Assembly (NCBI RefSeq): GCF_000971295.1
Contig: NZ_LANJ01000011.1
Span: 558,001 to 622,000, forward strand
Length of the DNA stretch: 64,000 nucleotides
Origin: Devosia epidermidihirudinis
Lineage (GTDB): Bacteria > Pseudomonadota > Alphaproteobacteria > Rhizobiales > Devosiaceae
Reading direction: 5' to 3'
The notes under the pieces are model-generated. The model saw only the letters and a program-made list of their open reading frames with translations. It was not told the origin of the DNA and ran no database searches. The first letter of the stretch is position 1; every line of letters begins with the position of its first letter. The translations under genes and the position numbers were made by a program. This document shows, one piece after another, positions 18,942 to 27,090 of this stretch.

Positions 18942-18982
18942 CTTGCACAATGCGTTGCAAGTAAGCACCCGTTCGTTATATA
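18942..18982 (+). promoter_or_regulatory. Operator/promoter between SnoaL-like gene and hxlR-type gene
   Basis: The dyad CTTGCA (18942-18947) / TGCAAG (18956-18961) has an eight-base spacer. Its right half overlaps a -35 box TTGCAA (18955-18960). A -10 box TATATA (18977-18982) follows after 16 bases. The transcript would start only about seven bases later, practically at the regulator's ATG, which suggests a leaderless or near-leaderless mRNA. The dyad is well placed for autorepression. Confidence 0.55.
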
Positions 18983-18990
18983 GGTACCCA

Positions 18991-19383
18991 ATGGTGACCA
19001 TTGAGACTAAGCAGCATCCCGCCTGGGACGTATACAAAGCTACCTGCCCCACCCGGCAGGTGCTGGATTGCATCGCGGACAAGTGGGCCGTGCTGGTGAT
19101 TGGCCTGCTCAATGGCGGCACGCGGCGCTTTGGCGAAATGCGCAAATCGATCGAAGGCGTGTCGCAGAAAATGCTGACGCAGACGCTGCGCTCGCTGGAG
19201 CGTGACGGCATTGTCAGCCGCCGCGTCTACGCAAGCGTCCCGCCCAAGGTCGAATATACCTTGACCCCACTCGGTCAATCGCTGGCCGGGATCGTGGAGA
19301 GCCTGCGCGTCTGGTCCGAGAGCAATATCGAGGTCGTACTGGCCAGCCAGCAGACCTATGACGCTCGGCCCGAGGCCGAGTAG
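18991..19383 (+). CDS. HxlR-family winged-helix transcriptional regulator
   Basis: The 130-residue product has the HxlR hallmark: a cysteine (Cys18 in YKATCPTRQVLD) just before the DNA-binding domain, which in characterised members can sense thiol-reactive or aldehyde stress. The winged helix follows (DKWAVLVIGLL, GTRRFGEMRKSIEGVSQKML, then LEYTLTP-type wing PKVEYTLTPLG). The ATG at 18991 is preferred to the upstream ATG at 18916 because the region between lies in the promoter. It probably controls itself and the divergent SnoaL-like gene through the dyad at 18942-18961. Confidence 0.88.
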   Translation: MVTIETKQHPAWDVYKATCPTRQVLDCIADKWAVLVIGLLNGGTRRFGEMRKSIEGVSQKMLTQTLRSLERDGIVSRRVYASVPPKVEYTLTPLGQSLAGIVESLRVWSESNIEVVLASQQTYDARPEAE

Positions 19384-19464
19384 CACCCGCGCAGTTCTTC
19401 ATTTGTTCTTGCCCTGCCCGACCATGTGCGCTATTGCCAAACCATCCGCGCACAAGGAACTGCG

Positions 19465-20001
19465 ATGGCCGTTTTTGTCGTCCTGCTCAGAGCCATAGGG
19501 CCGGTCACTCACAAGGTGATGTCGATGGCACAATGGCGCGACGCGACGGAAGCGGCGGGCTTTCGCAATCCCCAGACCTATGTGGCAACCGGCAACATGA
19601 TCGTGGACGCTGACGGCACTGCATCCGAGGTCGCGGCACGCATGGAGCAGATCATCACGGGCCTAGGCCTTGGCTCCGCCAACAAAGCTTTCGTCCGAAC
19701 TGCGACAGACATGCAGGCGCTCTGCGCCGCCAACCCATTCCCCGAGGCGACGGCGCAGCATCCCAGCGACGTTGCCGCCTACTTCTTTGCGGACGAACAT
19801 CCCCGGCTCGATTGGGTGAACAGCTTCACCGGGCCGGAGCACATTCGCATCGTCGCGCAGCATCTGGTGGTGGATTACCACGGCGGGGCCTCGGCTTCGC
19901 GGTTGCCGGGCCGTATCGAGAAACTGTCCGGCGTAGCGACTGCGCGGAACTGGAACACAGTGCGGGGGCTGGCAGAACGTGCCGCCGCCCGCGAGAATTG
20001 A
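19465..20001 (+). CDS. DUF1697 family protein
   Basis: The 178-residue product fits DUF1697: it starts VFVVLLRAIGPVTHKVMS, then has GFRNPQTYVATGNMIVD and ends in the family's ARNWNTVRGLAE motif, in which Asn-Trp-Asn-Thr is highly conserved. The function of the family is not established. The ATG at 19465 follows an AAGGAAC ribosome site; the open frame extends 13 codons upstream without similarity. The stop lies nine bases before radA, so DUF1697 and radA are probably co-transcribed. Confidence 0.85.
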   Translation: MAVFVVLLRAIGPVTHKVMSMAQWRDATEAAGFRNPQTYVATGNMIVDADGTASEVAARMEQIITGLGLGSANKAFVRTATDMQALCAANPFPEATAQHPSDVAAYFFADEHPRLDWVNSFTGPEHIRIVAQHLVVDYHGGASASRLPGRIEKLSGVATARNWNTVRGLAERAAAREN

Positions 20002-20010
20002 GGAAGCGTC

Positions 20011-21411
20011 TTGGCCAAATCGCGATCATCTTTCATCTGTCAGGGCTGTGGCGCGGTTTATGTCCGCTGGCAGGGGCGCTGTGATTCCTGCGGTGACTGG
20101 AACACCATTGTCGAAGAGCTGACCGGTAGCGGCGTTGGCGCGGGTCCGAAATCGGCCAAGGCCGGCGGTCGCCCCGCCAATCTGGTGCCCCTCTCGGGCG
20201 AAACCGAGAGCGCCGCACGCGTCGTAACCGGCATAGCCGAACTCGACCGGGTGACTGGTGGCGGCTTCGTTATGGGTTCGGCACTGCTGGTGGGCGGCGA
20301 CCCCGGCATCGGCAAGTCGACGCTGCTGCTGCAGTCAGCAGCGGCCCTAGCCAATCTGGGCAAGCGCGTCGTCTACGTATCGGGCGAGGAGGCAGTAGCC
20401 CAGGTGCGGCTGCGTGCGCAGCGGCTTGGCCTTGGCGATGCACCAGTGCTGCTGGCGGCGGAAACCAATGTCGAGATCATCCTCGCCACGCTCGAAAGTG
20501 GTCCCCCGCCCGATCTCGTCATCATCGACTCGATCCAGACGCTGTGGACCGACCGCGTGGACAGCGCCCCGGGCACGGTAACTCAGGTACGCACCTCGGC
20601 GCAGGCGCTGACGCGCTTTGCCAAAAAGAGCGGCGCGGCGGTCGTGCTGGTGGGCCACGTCACCAAAGACGGCCAGATCGCAGGCCCCCGCGTGGTCGAG
20701 CACATGGTCGATGCCGTGCTCTACTTTGAGGGCGACACCAGCCACACCTTCCGCATTCTGCGCGGCGTCAAGAACCGCTATGGCGCGACCGACGAAATCG
20801 GCGTCTTCGCCATGACGGAGCTTGGCCTTGAGCAGGTCGCCAATCCGTCGGCGCTGTTCCTCGATCAGCGCGACGAGGGCGCGGCTGGTTCGGCCGTGTT
20901 CGCTGGCATGGAGGGCACGCGCCCTATCCTCATCGAAATTCAGGCGCTGGTGTCGCCATCCCCACTCGGCACGCCGCGCCGCGCGGTGATCGGCTGGGAT
21001 ACCTCGCGCCTCTCTATGGTGCTGGCCGTGCTCGAAACGCGCTGCGGCGTGCGCATTGGCGCCAATGACATCTATTTGAACGTCGCGGGCGGCCTCAAGA
21101 TCAACGAGCCAGCGGCCGACCTAGCCGTAGCTGCGGCGCTGATTTCCTCGCTCACCAGTTCGCCCCTGCCCTCCGACTCCGTCTATTTCGGCGAAATCTC
21201 GCTGGCAGGCGGTGTGCGGCCAGTGGTGCATGGCTCGCTGCGCCTGCGTGAAGCGCAGAAGCTGGGGTTCAAGGCCGTGTCGACGGGGCGCCTCAGCAAT
21301 GCCGACCGCAATAGCGGGTTGGAAGTGTCGGAGTTCGCCCTACTGTCCGAATTGGTTGGCAGAATTGCTGCCAATGGCAAGCCGCGCGAACCACAGCGCG
21401 ATGAGTGGTAG
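20011..21411 (+). CDS. radA: DNA repair protein RadA (Sms)
   Basis: RadA is a RecA-like ATPase that processes branched recombination intermediates. The 466-residue protein opens with a four-cysteine zinc finger (Cys10, Cys13, Cys24, Cys27). A Walker A motif GGDPGIGKST, a Walker B-like DLVIIDSIQT and the RadA-specific KNRYG motif near residue 254 follow. The C-terminal Lon-protease-like domain is complete (FGEISLAGGVRPV). The start is a TTG with an AGGAAG ribosome site. It is followed by cvpA and purF, the usual order. Confidence 0.95.
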   Translation: MAKSRSSFICQGCGAVYVRWQGRCDSCGDWNTIVEELTGSGVGAGPKSAKAGGRPANLVPLSGETESAARVVTGIAELDRVTGGGFVMGSALLVGGDPGIGKSTLLLQSAAALANLGKRVVYVSGEEAVAQVRLRAQRLGLGDAPVLLAAETNVEIILATLESGPPPDLVIIDSIQTLWTDRVDSAPGTVTQVRTSAQALTRFAKKSGAAVVLVGHVTKDGQIAGPRVVEHMVDAVLYFEGDTSHTFRILRGVKNRYGATDEIGVFAMTELGLEQVANPSALFLDQRDEGAAGSAVFAGMEGTRPILIEIQALVSPSPLGTPRRAVIGWDTSRLSMVLAVLETRCGVRIGANDIYLNVAGGLKINEPAADLAVAAALISSLTSSPLPSDSVYFGEISLAGGVRPVVHGSLRLREAQKLGFKAVSTGRLSNADRNSGLEVSEFALLSELVGRIAANGKPREPQRDEW

Positions 21412-21540
21412 CGGGGCGACATGTTAACAGTTTGTAAAGAGAACGACATCTGAGAGGCCTGCTACCCTTGGCATGGGGACACAAAGCGGCTAAACGGAGC
21501 GCAACAAGCCGGGGCGGCAACTGGAGCGGGCGAAAACAAT

Positions 21541-22152
21541 ATGCTGACAGCATTTGACGTTGGTGTTGGTGTTCTGGTGCTGATCTCAGCGATCCTGGCA
21601 ACCGCACGTGGTCTCACGCGCGAAGTGCTTTCGCTGGCTACCTGGGCAGGTTCGGCGGCCATTGCCGTCTACATGTACCTGTACCACCCCGAGATTGCGC
21701 AGCAGTACATCAAGGAAGAACTGGTGGCCAATATTGCCACCGTGGTCGTGACATTCATCGTCGCCCTGATCGTCCTGCATCTGCTGACCATGCGAATCGC
21801 CGATTTCGTCGTCGACAGCCGCATCGGGCCAATCGATCGCACTCTCGGCTTCGTGTTTGGCGTCCTGCGCGGCGTGCTGATCGCCATCGTGATCACGATT
21901 TTCGGCACATGGCTGCTGCCAAACAACCTGCCAAGCTGGGCAAAAGACTCACAGACGCTGCCGCATCTACAGAACATGGGCAACTCGCTCATTTCCATGC
22001 TGCCAGATGGCCTTGAGCAGCAGGTCACTGAAATTCTCAAGGGCGGCACTGGTCTTACCGAAGATCCAGATGCGCCTCCTGCTCCGGTCGACGAGGGCAC
22101 GGACTCGACCGAAGACAGCACGCTCGGCCAGCCGATCCAGCCTCGCACCTGA
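21541..22152 (+). CDS. cvpA: CvpA family membrane protein
   Basis: The 203-residue product has four hydrophobic helices, the first starting FDVGVGVLVLISAILATARG, with the family's TREVLSLATW motif between helices 1 and 2. GPIDRTLGFVFGVLRG follows. The C-terminal 50 residues are acidic and proline-rich. CvpA proteins are linked to envelope stress tolerance and, in E. coli, to colicin V production. The gene precedes purF here as in enterics. No enzymatic motif is present. Confidence 0.88.
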   Translation: MLTAFDVGVGVLVLISAILATARGLTREVLSLATWAGSAAIAVYMYLYHPEIAQQYIKEELVANIATVVVTFIVALIVLHLLTMRIADFVVDSRIGPIDRTLGFVFGVLRGVLIAIVITIFGTWLLPNNLPSWAKDSQTLPHLQNMGNSLISMLPDGLEQQVTEILKGGTGLTEDPDAPPAPVDEGTDSTEDSTLGQPIQPRT

Positions 22153-22308
22153 TGACAATCTGGTGAGCGGTCTCCGCTCGCCACAAGCCTGACCAGTTCG
22201 CTTGGCATTGGTCCTGGCACGAAAATGGGCTATTGGGTGCAGCAGACACCCTACATTCGGCCCGGCCGCTTGCGCGGCACGCAGTCCTGCGGTTGAGGCA
22301 GTATTGGC

Positions 22309-23808
22309 ATGGAGAGCCCGGTGAACCATCCGAGCGACGATTTCGATCTTGAAAGCGACACGCTGCATGAAGAGTGCGGCGTGTTTGGCATTTTAGGGCA
22401 TGAGGACGCGTCGACGCTGACCGCCCTTGGCCTGCACGCGCTGCAGCATCGCGGCCAGGAAGCAGCGGGGATCGTCAGCTTTGACGGCCGCCAGTTCTAT
22501 ACCGAAAAGCGCATGGGTCTGGTGGGCGACCACTATACCGACCCTGCCCTGCTGGCCAAGCTGCCCGGCTCGATTGCCATCGGCCACACCCGGTATTCAA
22601 CCACCGGCGAAGTGGCCCTGCGCAATGTGCAGCCGCTGTTCGCCGAGCTTGAGGTTGGCGGCATCGCCATTGCCCATAACGGCAACTTCACCAACGGTCT
22701 GACGCTGCGCCGCCAGATCATCGCCACCGGCGCCATCTGCCAGTCCACTTCGGACACCGAAGTTGTGCTGCATCTGGTGGCACGCTCGCGCCACTCCTCC
22801 ACCACCGACCGTTTCATCGACGCGATCCGTCAGATGGAAGGTGGCTACGCCATGCTCGCCATGACGCGCACCAAGCTGATCGCGGCGCGCGACCCCATCG
22901 GCATTCGCCCGCTGGTGATGGGTGAGCTCGATGGCAAGCCGATCTTCTGCTCGGAAACCTGCGCGCTCGACATTATCGGCGCCAAATACATCCGCGACGT
23001 CGAAAATGGCGAAGTCATCATCTGCGAACTGCAGCCCGATGGCTCGATCCAGATCGAGGAACGCAAGGCCGCCCGTCCGGCGCCACAGCGTCCATGCCTG
23101 TTCGAATATGTCTATTTTGCCCGCCCTGACTCGGTCGTGGCTGGCCGCAGCGTCTACGCTGCCCGCAAGCATGCCGGTATCAACCTGGCCAAGGAATGCC
23201 CGGTCGAGGCTGACGTCGTTGTTCCCGTTCCCGATGGCGGCACGCCAGCGGCTATCGGCTTTGCGCAGGCGAGCGGCATTCCGTTCGAACTGGGCATTAT
23301 CCGCAACCACTATGTGGGCCGCACCTTCATTGAGCCGACCCAGTCCATTCGGGCCTTTGGCGTCAAGCTCAAGCACTCGGCCAACCGCGCCGAGATCGAA
23401 GGCAAGCGCGTGGTGCTGATCGACGATTCCATCGTTCGTGGCACCACCTCGCTCAAAATCGTGCAGATGATGCGCGATGCGGGCGCCACCGAGGTGCATA
23501 TCCGCGTCGCCAGCCCGATGATCTATTATTCGGACTATTACGGCATCGACACGCCCGATCCGGAGAAGCTGCTGGCCAATCAGCACAAGGACCTGGAGTC
23601 CATGTGTAAGTTCATTGGCGCGGATTCGCTGGGCTTCCTGTCGATTGATGGCCTCTATCAGGCGGTTGGCGGCGAGAAGCGCAATCCATCCGCGCCGCAG
23701 TTTACCGACCACTATTTTACGGGCGACTATCCGACGCAGTTGACCGATCTGAACGGCCGCGCCAAGAACGAGCCGAAACATGTTTCCCTGCTGAAAGAGG
23801 CCGGTTAA
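22309..23808 (+). CDS. purF: Amidophosphoribosyltransferase
   Basis: PurF commits PRPP to purine synthesis by making phosphoribosylamine from glutamine. The 499-residue protein has a 22-residue propeptide that should be removed to expose the nucleophile Cys23 (HEECGVFGI). The Ntn-type glutaminase domain has HALQHRGQEAAG and GHTRYSTTG. The phosphoribosyltransferase domain has the PRPP loop LIDDSIVRGTTS. The next gene starts on the last base of its stop codon (TAATG). Together with guaA, guaB and gmk it gives the window most of the branch steps of purine metabolism. Confidence 0.96.
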   Translation: MESPVNHPSDDFDLESDTLHEECGVFGILGHEDASTLTALGLHALQHRGQEAAGIVSFDGRQFYTEKRMGLVGDHYTDPALLAKLPGSIAIGHTRYSTTGEVALRNVQPLFAELEVGGIAIAHNGNFTNGLTLRRQIIATGAICQSTSDTEVVLHLVARSRHSSTTDRFIDAIRQMEGGYAMLAMTRTKLIAARDPIGIRPLVMGELDGKPIFCSETCALDIIGAKYIRDVENGEVIICELQPDGSIQIEERKAARPAPQRPCLFEYVYFARPDSVVAGRSVYAARKHAGINLAKECPVEADVVVPVPDGGTPAAIGFAQASGIPFELGIIRNHYVGRTFIEPTQSIRAFGVKLKHSANRAEIEGKRVVLIDDSIVRGTTSLKIVQMMRDAGATEVHIRVASPMIYYSDYYGIDTPDPEKLLANQHKDLESMCKFIGADSLGFLSIDGLYQAVGGEKRNPSAPQFTDHYFTGDYPTQLTDLNGRAKNEPKHVSLLKEAG

Positions 23809-24557
23809 TGGCTGGAACGCAAGACGCAACCGCTCCTGATCTGGCCGGCAAGGTCATTCTCGTCACGGGCGCTTCGCGCGGTATTGGCTATGCCGCCGCT
23901 ATCGAAGCCGCACGTCGCGGCGCCCATGTTGTCGCCGTTGCGCGCACCGTGGGCGGGCTGGAAGAGCTCGACGATGCCATTCAGGATCTGGGCTCGTCCA
24001 CGACGCTGGTCCCGCTGGACCTGCGCGATGGCGACGCGATCGACCGCCTCGGCGCGGCAATCTTTGAGCGCTGGGGTGCTCTCGATGGCCTGATCGCCAA
24101 TGCCGGTCAGCTCGGCGTGCTCAGCCCCCTTCCCCATGTGAAGCCGGAAGACTTCGAGAAAGTCATGGCGATCAACGTGACGGCGAACTATCGCCTGCTG
24201 CGTTCGACTGACCTGCTGCTGCGTCAGGCTGTGGCTGGTCGCGCCGTGTTCGTGTCCTCGTCTTCCGCAAAGTCGGCCCGCCCGTTCTGGGGGCTCTATG
24301 CCGCCAGCAAGGCCGCGGTCGATGCCATGGCAAAGTCCTATTCGGCCGAAGTTAGCCAGACCAAGGTCCGCGTCAACGTGTTCTATCCCGGCTCGGTGCG
24401 CACTGCTATGCGCGCCAAGGCGATGCCCGGTGAAGATCCAAACACGCTGCCAACGCCCGCCGATATCGCGCCCAAGCTGGTGGATATGATCAGCCCAGCT
24501 TTGACCGAGACTGGCCGCCTGTTCGACGTGACGACTGGCGTGTTCAGCGACATCTAA
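23808..24557 (+). CDS. SDR family oxidoreductase
   Basis: The 249-residue protein is a classical short-chain dehydrogenase: cofactor loop TGASRGIGYAAA, NAG motif in IANAGQLG, a catalytic serine in VSSSSAK and YAASKAAVD for the Tyr/Lys pair. VFYPGSVRTAMRAKAMP near the C-terminus resembles the PG motif of this class. It overlaps purF by one base and is therefore translationally coupled. This purF-SDR pairing recurs in Rhizobiales, but the substrate is unknown to me. A clear terminator follows. Confidence 0.88.
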   Translation: MAGTQDATAPDLAGKVILVTGASRGIGYAAAIEAARRGAHVVAVARTVGGLEELDDAIQDLGSSTTLVPLDLRDGDAIDRLGAAIFERWGALDGLIANAGQLGVLSPLPHVKPEDFEKVMAINVTANYRLLRSTDLLLRQAVAGRAVFVSSSSAKSARPFWGLYAASKAAVDAMAKSYSAEVSQTKVRVNVFYPGSVRTAMRAKAMPGEDPNTLPTPADIAPKLVDMISPALTETGRLFDVTTGVFSDI

Positions 24558-24582
24558 GAGAGCGTACGCTTCCACCAAATGC

Positions 24583-24615
24583 AAAGGCCACCCGATCAGA
24601 TCGGGTGGCCTTTTT
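24583..24615 (+). terminator. Bidirectional terminator after the purF-SDR unit
   Basis: The stem GGCCACCCGA / TCGGGTGGCC, extendable by GATC, is flanked by AAA on the left and TTTTT on the right. It serves the rightward SDR transcript and probably the convergent binding-protein gene that ends at 24635. Confidence 0.9.
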
Positions 24616-24634
24616 GGTTGAGCCGTAACCGGCA

Positions 24635-25594
24635 TTAGCGCGCGGCTTTTCCTGCCGCCGCATCCGTCAACAGGGCCGCCAGACGCGGCAGCACCCATTT
24701 GGCGCTGAGCGGGCTAAAATTGTCGGCGAAGGCGGTGCCGGTCAGGGTGCCGAGCGGAATGTAGGCATTGCCCGCGACCGCAGGCAGGCGCTGGAACGGC
24801 GCAAAGGTCTCAAGGCGCTCAGTGCCTTCAGCGTCATTGGTGAACGACATCAGGATGTCCGCCTGCTGCAGGATATCGACATTCTCCATCGAGTATTCGG
24901 CGAGGCCACTATCGGAGGCATTGGGCGCGGGTACGAAGGTGAGGCCAAGCTCGGCGAACTGGGTGGCCATCGGGCCAGCGCCGATCACATAGAGCGTTTC
25001 GCCATACATCGAGCCAACCATGATCTTCTTGCCGCCCAGGCCATCGAGTGACCTGGCCGTATCGGCCATCAGGGCTTCAGTTTCAGCGATGGCCGCTTCC
25101 ACCCGTTCGTCCTCGAACAGTGCCGAGGCGACGAGGCGCAGGCCGTTGCGCCATGGCGTGCTCCAATCGAGCGCGATGACGGGTGCTATGCCCTCAAGCT
25201 GGGACTGCACGCGTTCGATATAGGTCTTCATGCCGATGATGAGGTCAGGCTCAAAGCCAGCAACCACCTCTGGCGAGGCTACCGTGTCCACCAGCGGCAA
25301 TTGAGGGACGTCCGCAGCAGCCGATTGCCATGGCAGGCCACCACGGCCCCACGAGCCGGTAAAGCCATAGCCCACAGGGGTGACGCCGAGCGCGAGGACA
25401 TATTCAAGATCGGTGAAGTCGGAGAGCACCAGAACACGGGTCGGTTTCTTGGTGATGATCGCCTTGCCTAGCGCGTGCTCAACCTCACGGGCTTCCTGCG
25501 CATAGGCAGGCATGGCCAGCGCGACACCCGCTGCGACTGCGCCCAGCAAGAGGTGGCGGCGGGAAAGCGAGAGTGGGAGAAGCTGACGCGACAT
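24635..25594 (-). CDS. Tat-exported ABC substrate-binding protein, haem/iron-type (orphan)
   Basis: The 319-residue product belongs to the class III periplasmic binding proteins used for ferric siderophores, haem and B12 (RVLVLSDFTDLEYVLALGV, then EPDLIIGMKTYIERV). The start at 25594 follows a GGAG site by six bases. The N-terminus has a twin-arginine motif (LSRRHLLLG) and a likely cut at AYA-QE. This suggests export of a folded protein. No permease or ATPase lies beside it, so it must work with components encoded elsewhere. An iron-box-like palindrome covers the promoter/leader (25601-25637), fitting a role in iron supply. Confidence 0.85.
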   Translation of the reverse strand: MSRQLLPLSLSRRHLLLGAVAAGVALAMPAYAQEAREVEHALGKAIITKKPTRVLVLSDFTDLEYVLALGVTPVGYGFTGSWGRGGLPWQSAAADVPQLPLVDTVASPEVVAGFEPDLIIGMKTYIERVQSQLEGIAPVIALDWSTPWRNGLRLVASALFEDERVEAAIAETEALMADTARSLDGLGGKKIMVGSMYGETLYVIGAGPMATQFAELGLTFVPAPNASDSGLAEYSMENVDILQQADILMSFTNDAEGTERLETFAPFQRLPAVAGNAYIPLGTLTGTAFADNFSPLSAKWVLPRLAALLTDAAAGKAAR

Positions 25595-25600
25595 GGGATG

Positions 25601-25637
25601 CTCCAATAATATGATACTTACGATCATGTTATTGGAG
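25601..25637 (-). promoter_or_regulatory. 37-base palindrome with IRO-box core (putative RirA/Fur-type site)
   Basis: Outer arms CTCCAATAA / TTATTGGAG and inner arms ATGAT / ATCAT are symmetric about a seven-base centre, with one mismatch. The core is TGA-N9-TCA (25612-25626), the form described for iron-responsive boxes bound by RirA in rhizobia. The left arm includes the ribosome site of the binding-protein gene, so in RNA the hairpin would mask it. Confidence 0.6.
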
Positions 25638-25675
25638 CTAATAGTCGGTGGCGTTTGCCGCGTCAACGTTGGCGG

Positions 25676-26953
25676 TTAGGCAAGCTTGGTCATCAGCACC
25701 TTGTCGATACGGCGACCATCGAGATCCACCACTTCGAACTTCCAGCCATCATGTTCGAAGGTTTCGCCCACGGCTGGCAGGCGATTGATGATGGATAGCA
25801 CATAGCCCGCCACCGTCTCGAACTTGGCATCCTTGGGGATGTGGAGCTTCAGGCGTTCGCTGAACTCGTCGACGGGCATCCAGCCGGCCACAAGATAGGA
25901 GCCGTCCTCACGCTTGACCAGCGCGGGATCATCACCCGTTTCTTCCTGGAACACGCCGGTGATCACCTCGAGAATGTCACCCGAGGTCACGATACCTTCG
26001 AAGTGGCCATATTCGTCCACCACCAGAGCCATGTGCACGGTGGAGTTCCGGATGGCGCGCACGACATCGAGCGCATCGGCATGGTCCATCACCACCGGCA
26101 CCTGCTGCACGAACTTGCGCAGATCAAGCGGCTGGCCATTGGCGAAGACGCCGATGATATCCTTGATGGCGACAACGCCGATAATCGAGTCCGAATCCCC
26201 GTCCTGCACCAGCAGGCGCGAGCGGTGCGTACCCAGGATCACCTTGCGGATTTCCGAGCTGTCATCGCTCAGATCAACCACATCCACGTCGAGACGCGGT
26301 GTCATCAGGCCACGAGCCGAACGGTCGGCGAGGCGCATGACGCCTGAGATCATCGAGTGCTCGTCGCTCTCGAACACGCCGGCCGTAGTGGCCTCGGCGA
26401 TGATGGTCTTGACCTCTTCTTCGGTGACCTTCTCTTCGGTCTCGCCGCTCTGGCCCAGAAGGCGCAGCACGAACTTGCCGGACACGTCCAGCAGCCAGAC
26501 GATGGGCGAGCCGATGGCGGCCAGCAGCTTCATCGCTGGCGCCACGCGCGAAGCGACGCTTTCAGCATCACGCAGAGCGATCTGCTTGGGCACCAGTTCG
26601 CCCAGGATCAACGAAATATAGGTGATGAGAACAACGACGATACCCACGCCCAGCACGTCGGCGACACTGCCGGCAACGCCCAGTTCGCGCAGCCATTCGG
26701 TGAGACGCAGGCCCAGCGTGGCGCCCGAGAAGGCGCCCGACAGGATACCCACCAGGGTAATGCCAATCTGGACGGAGGAGAGAAACTTGCCGGGGTCTTC
26801 GGCCAGTCGGAGGGCGACGGCGGCACCGGTATTGCCTTGGTCAGCCATATTGCGCAGACGCGCAGGACGAGCGGAAACAACTGCCAACTCAGACATGGCC
26901 AGGAGGCCATTGACGATGGTCAGGACGACGACGATCAGAATTTCTACGAACAA
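25676..26953 (-). CDS. DUF21-CBS-CorC/HlyC transporter-type membrane protein
   Basis: This is a hemolysin-C/CorC-type protein, a family linked to magnesium or cobalt handling. It begins with a DUF21 membrane domain of about four helices (LTIVNGLLAMSELAVVSARPARL). Two CBS domains follow (MTPRLDVDVVDL and MALVVDEYGHFEGIVTSGDIL). The C-terminal CorC_HlyC domain is at residues about 340-425. The start is uncertain: the membrane domain begins at a TTG (26953, 425 residues), and an ATG at 27040 would add 29 residues of low-complexity sequence. I see no good ribosome site at either. The next gene downstream is the iron-type binding protein. Confidence 0.88.
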   Translation of the reverse strand: MFVEILIVVVLTIVNGLLAMSELAVVSARPARLRNMADQGNTGAAVALRLAEDPGKFLSSVQIGITLVGILSGAFSGATLGLRLTEWLRELGVAGSVADVLGVGIVVVLITYISLILGELVPKQIALRDAESVASRVAPAMKLLAAIGSPIVWLLDVSGKFVLRLLGQSGETEEKVTEEEVKTIIAEATTAGVFESDEHSMISGVMRLADRSARGLMTPRLDVDVVDLSDDSSEIRKVILGTHRSRLLVQDGDSDSIIGVVAIKDIIGVFANGQPLDLRKFVQQVPVVMDHADALDVVRAIRNSTVHMALVVDEYGHFEGIVTSGDILEVITGVFQEETGDDPALVKREDGSYLVAGWMPVDEFSERLKLHIPKDAKFETVAGYVLSIINRLPAVGETFEHDGWKFEVVDLDGRRIDKVLMTKLA

Positions 26954-27059
26954 GGTGTTTTCATGAAATGCGGCCCCGCACTCAGCATCGGGTCGCTTTG
27001 GACAGGCGCAATATAGAGGTAAAGCCCGTGGCTGCGCCATGGGTGTTAACAAAATACTG

Positions 27060-27089
27060 CGCCCGCCCCCGAAAAGGGCGGCCCGGGCG
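27060..27089 (-). terminator. GC-rich imperfect hairpin after der
   Basis: CGCCCG / CGGGCG outer arms with CCCC / GGGG-like inner pairing and an AAAA loop lie directly beyond the der stop. On the minus strand a moderately T-rich TATTTTGTT follows about four bases later. Confidence 0.5.
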
Positions 27090-27090
27090 A

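Noticed and set aside
18491..20001. Integrated mobile element between alr and radA
   Set aside because: No integrase, transposase, target duplication or att-like repeat is visible; only a small insertion of three genes can be claimed.
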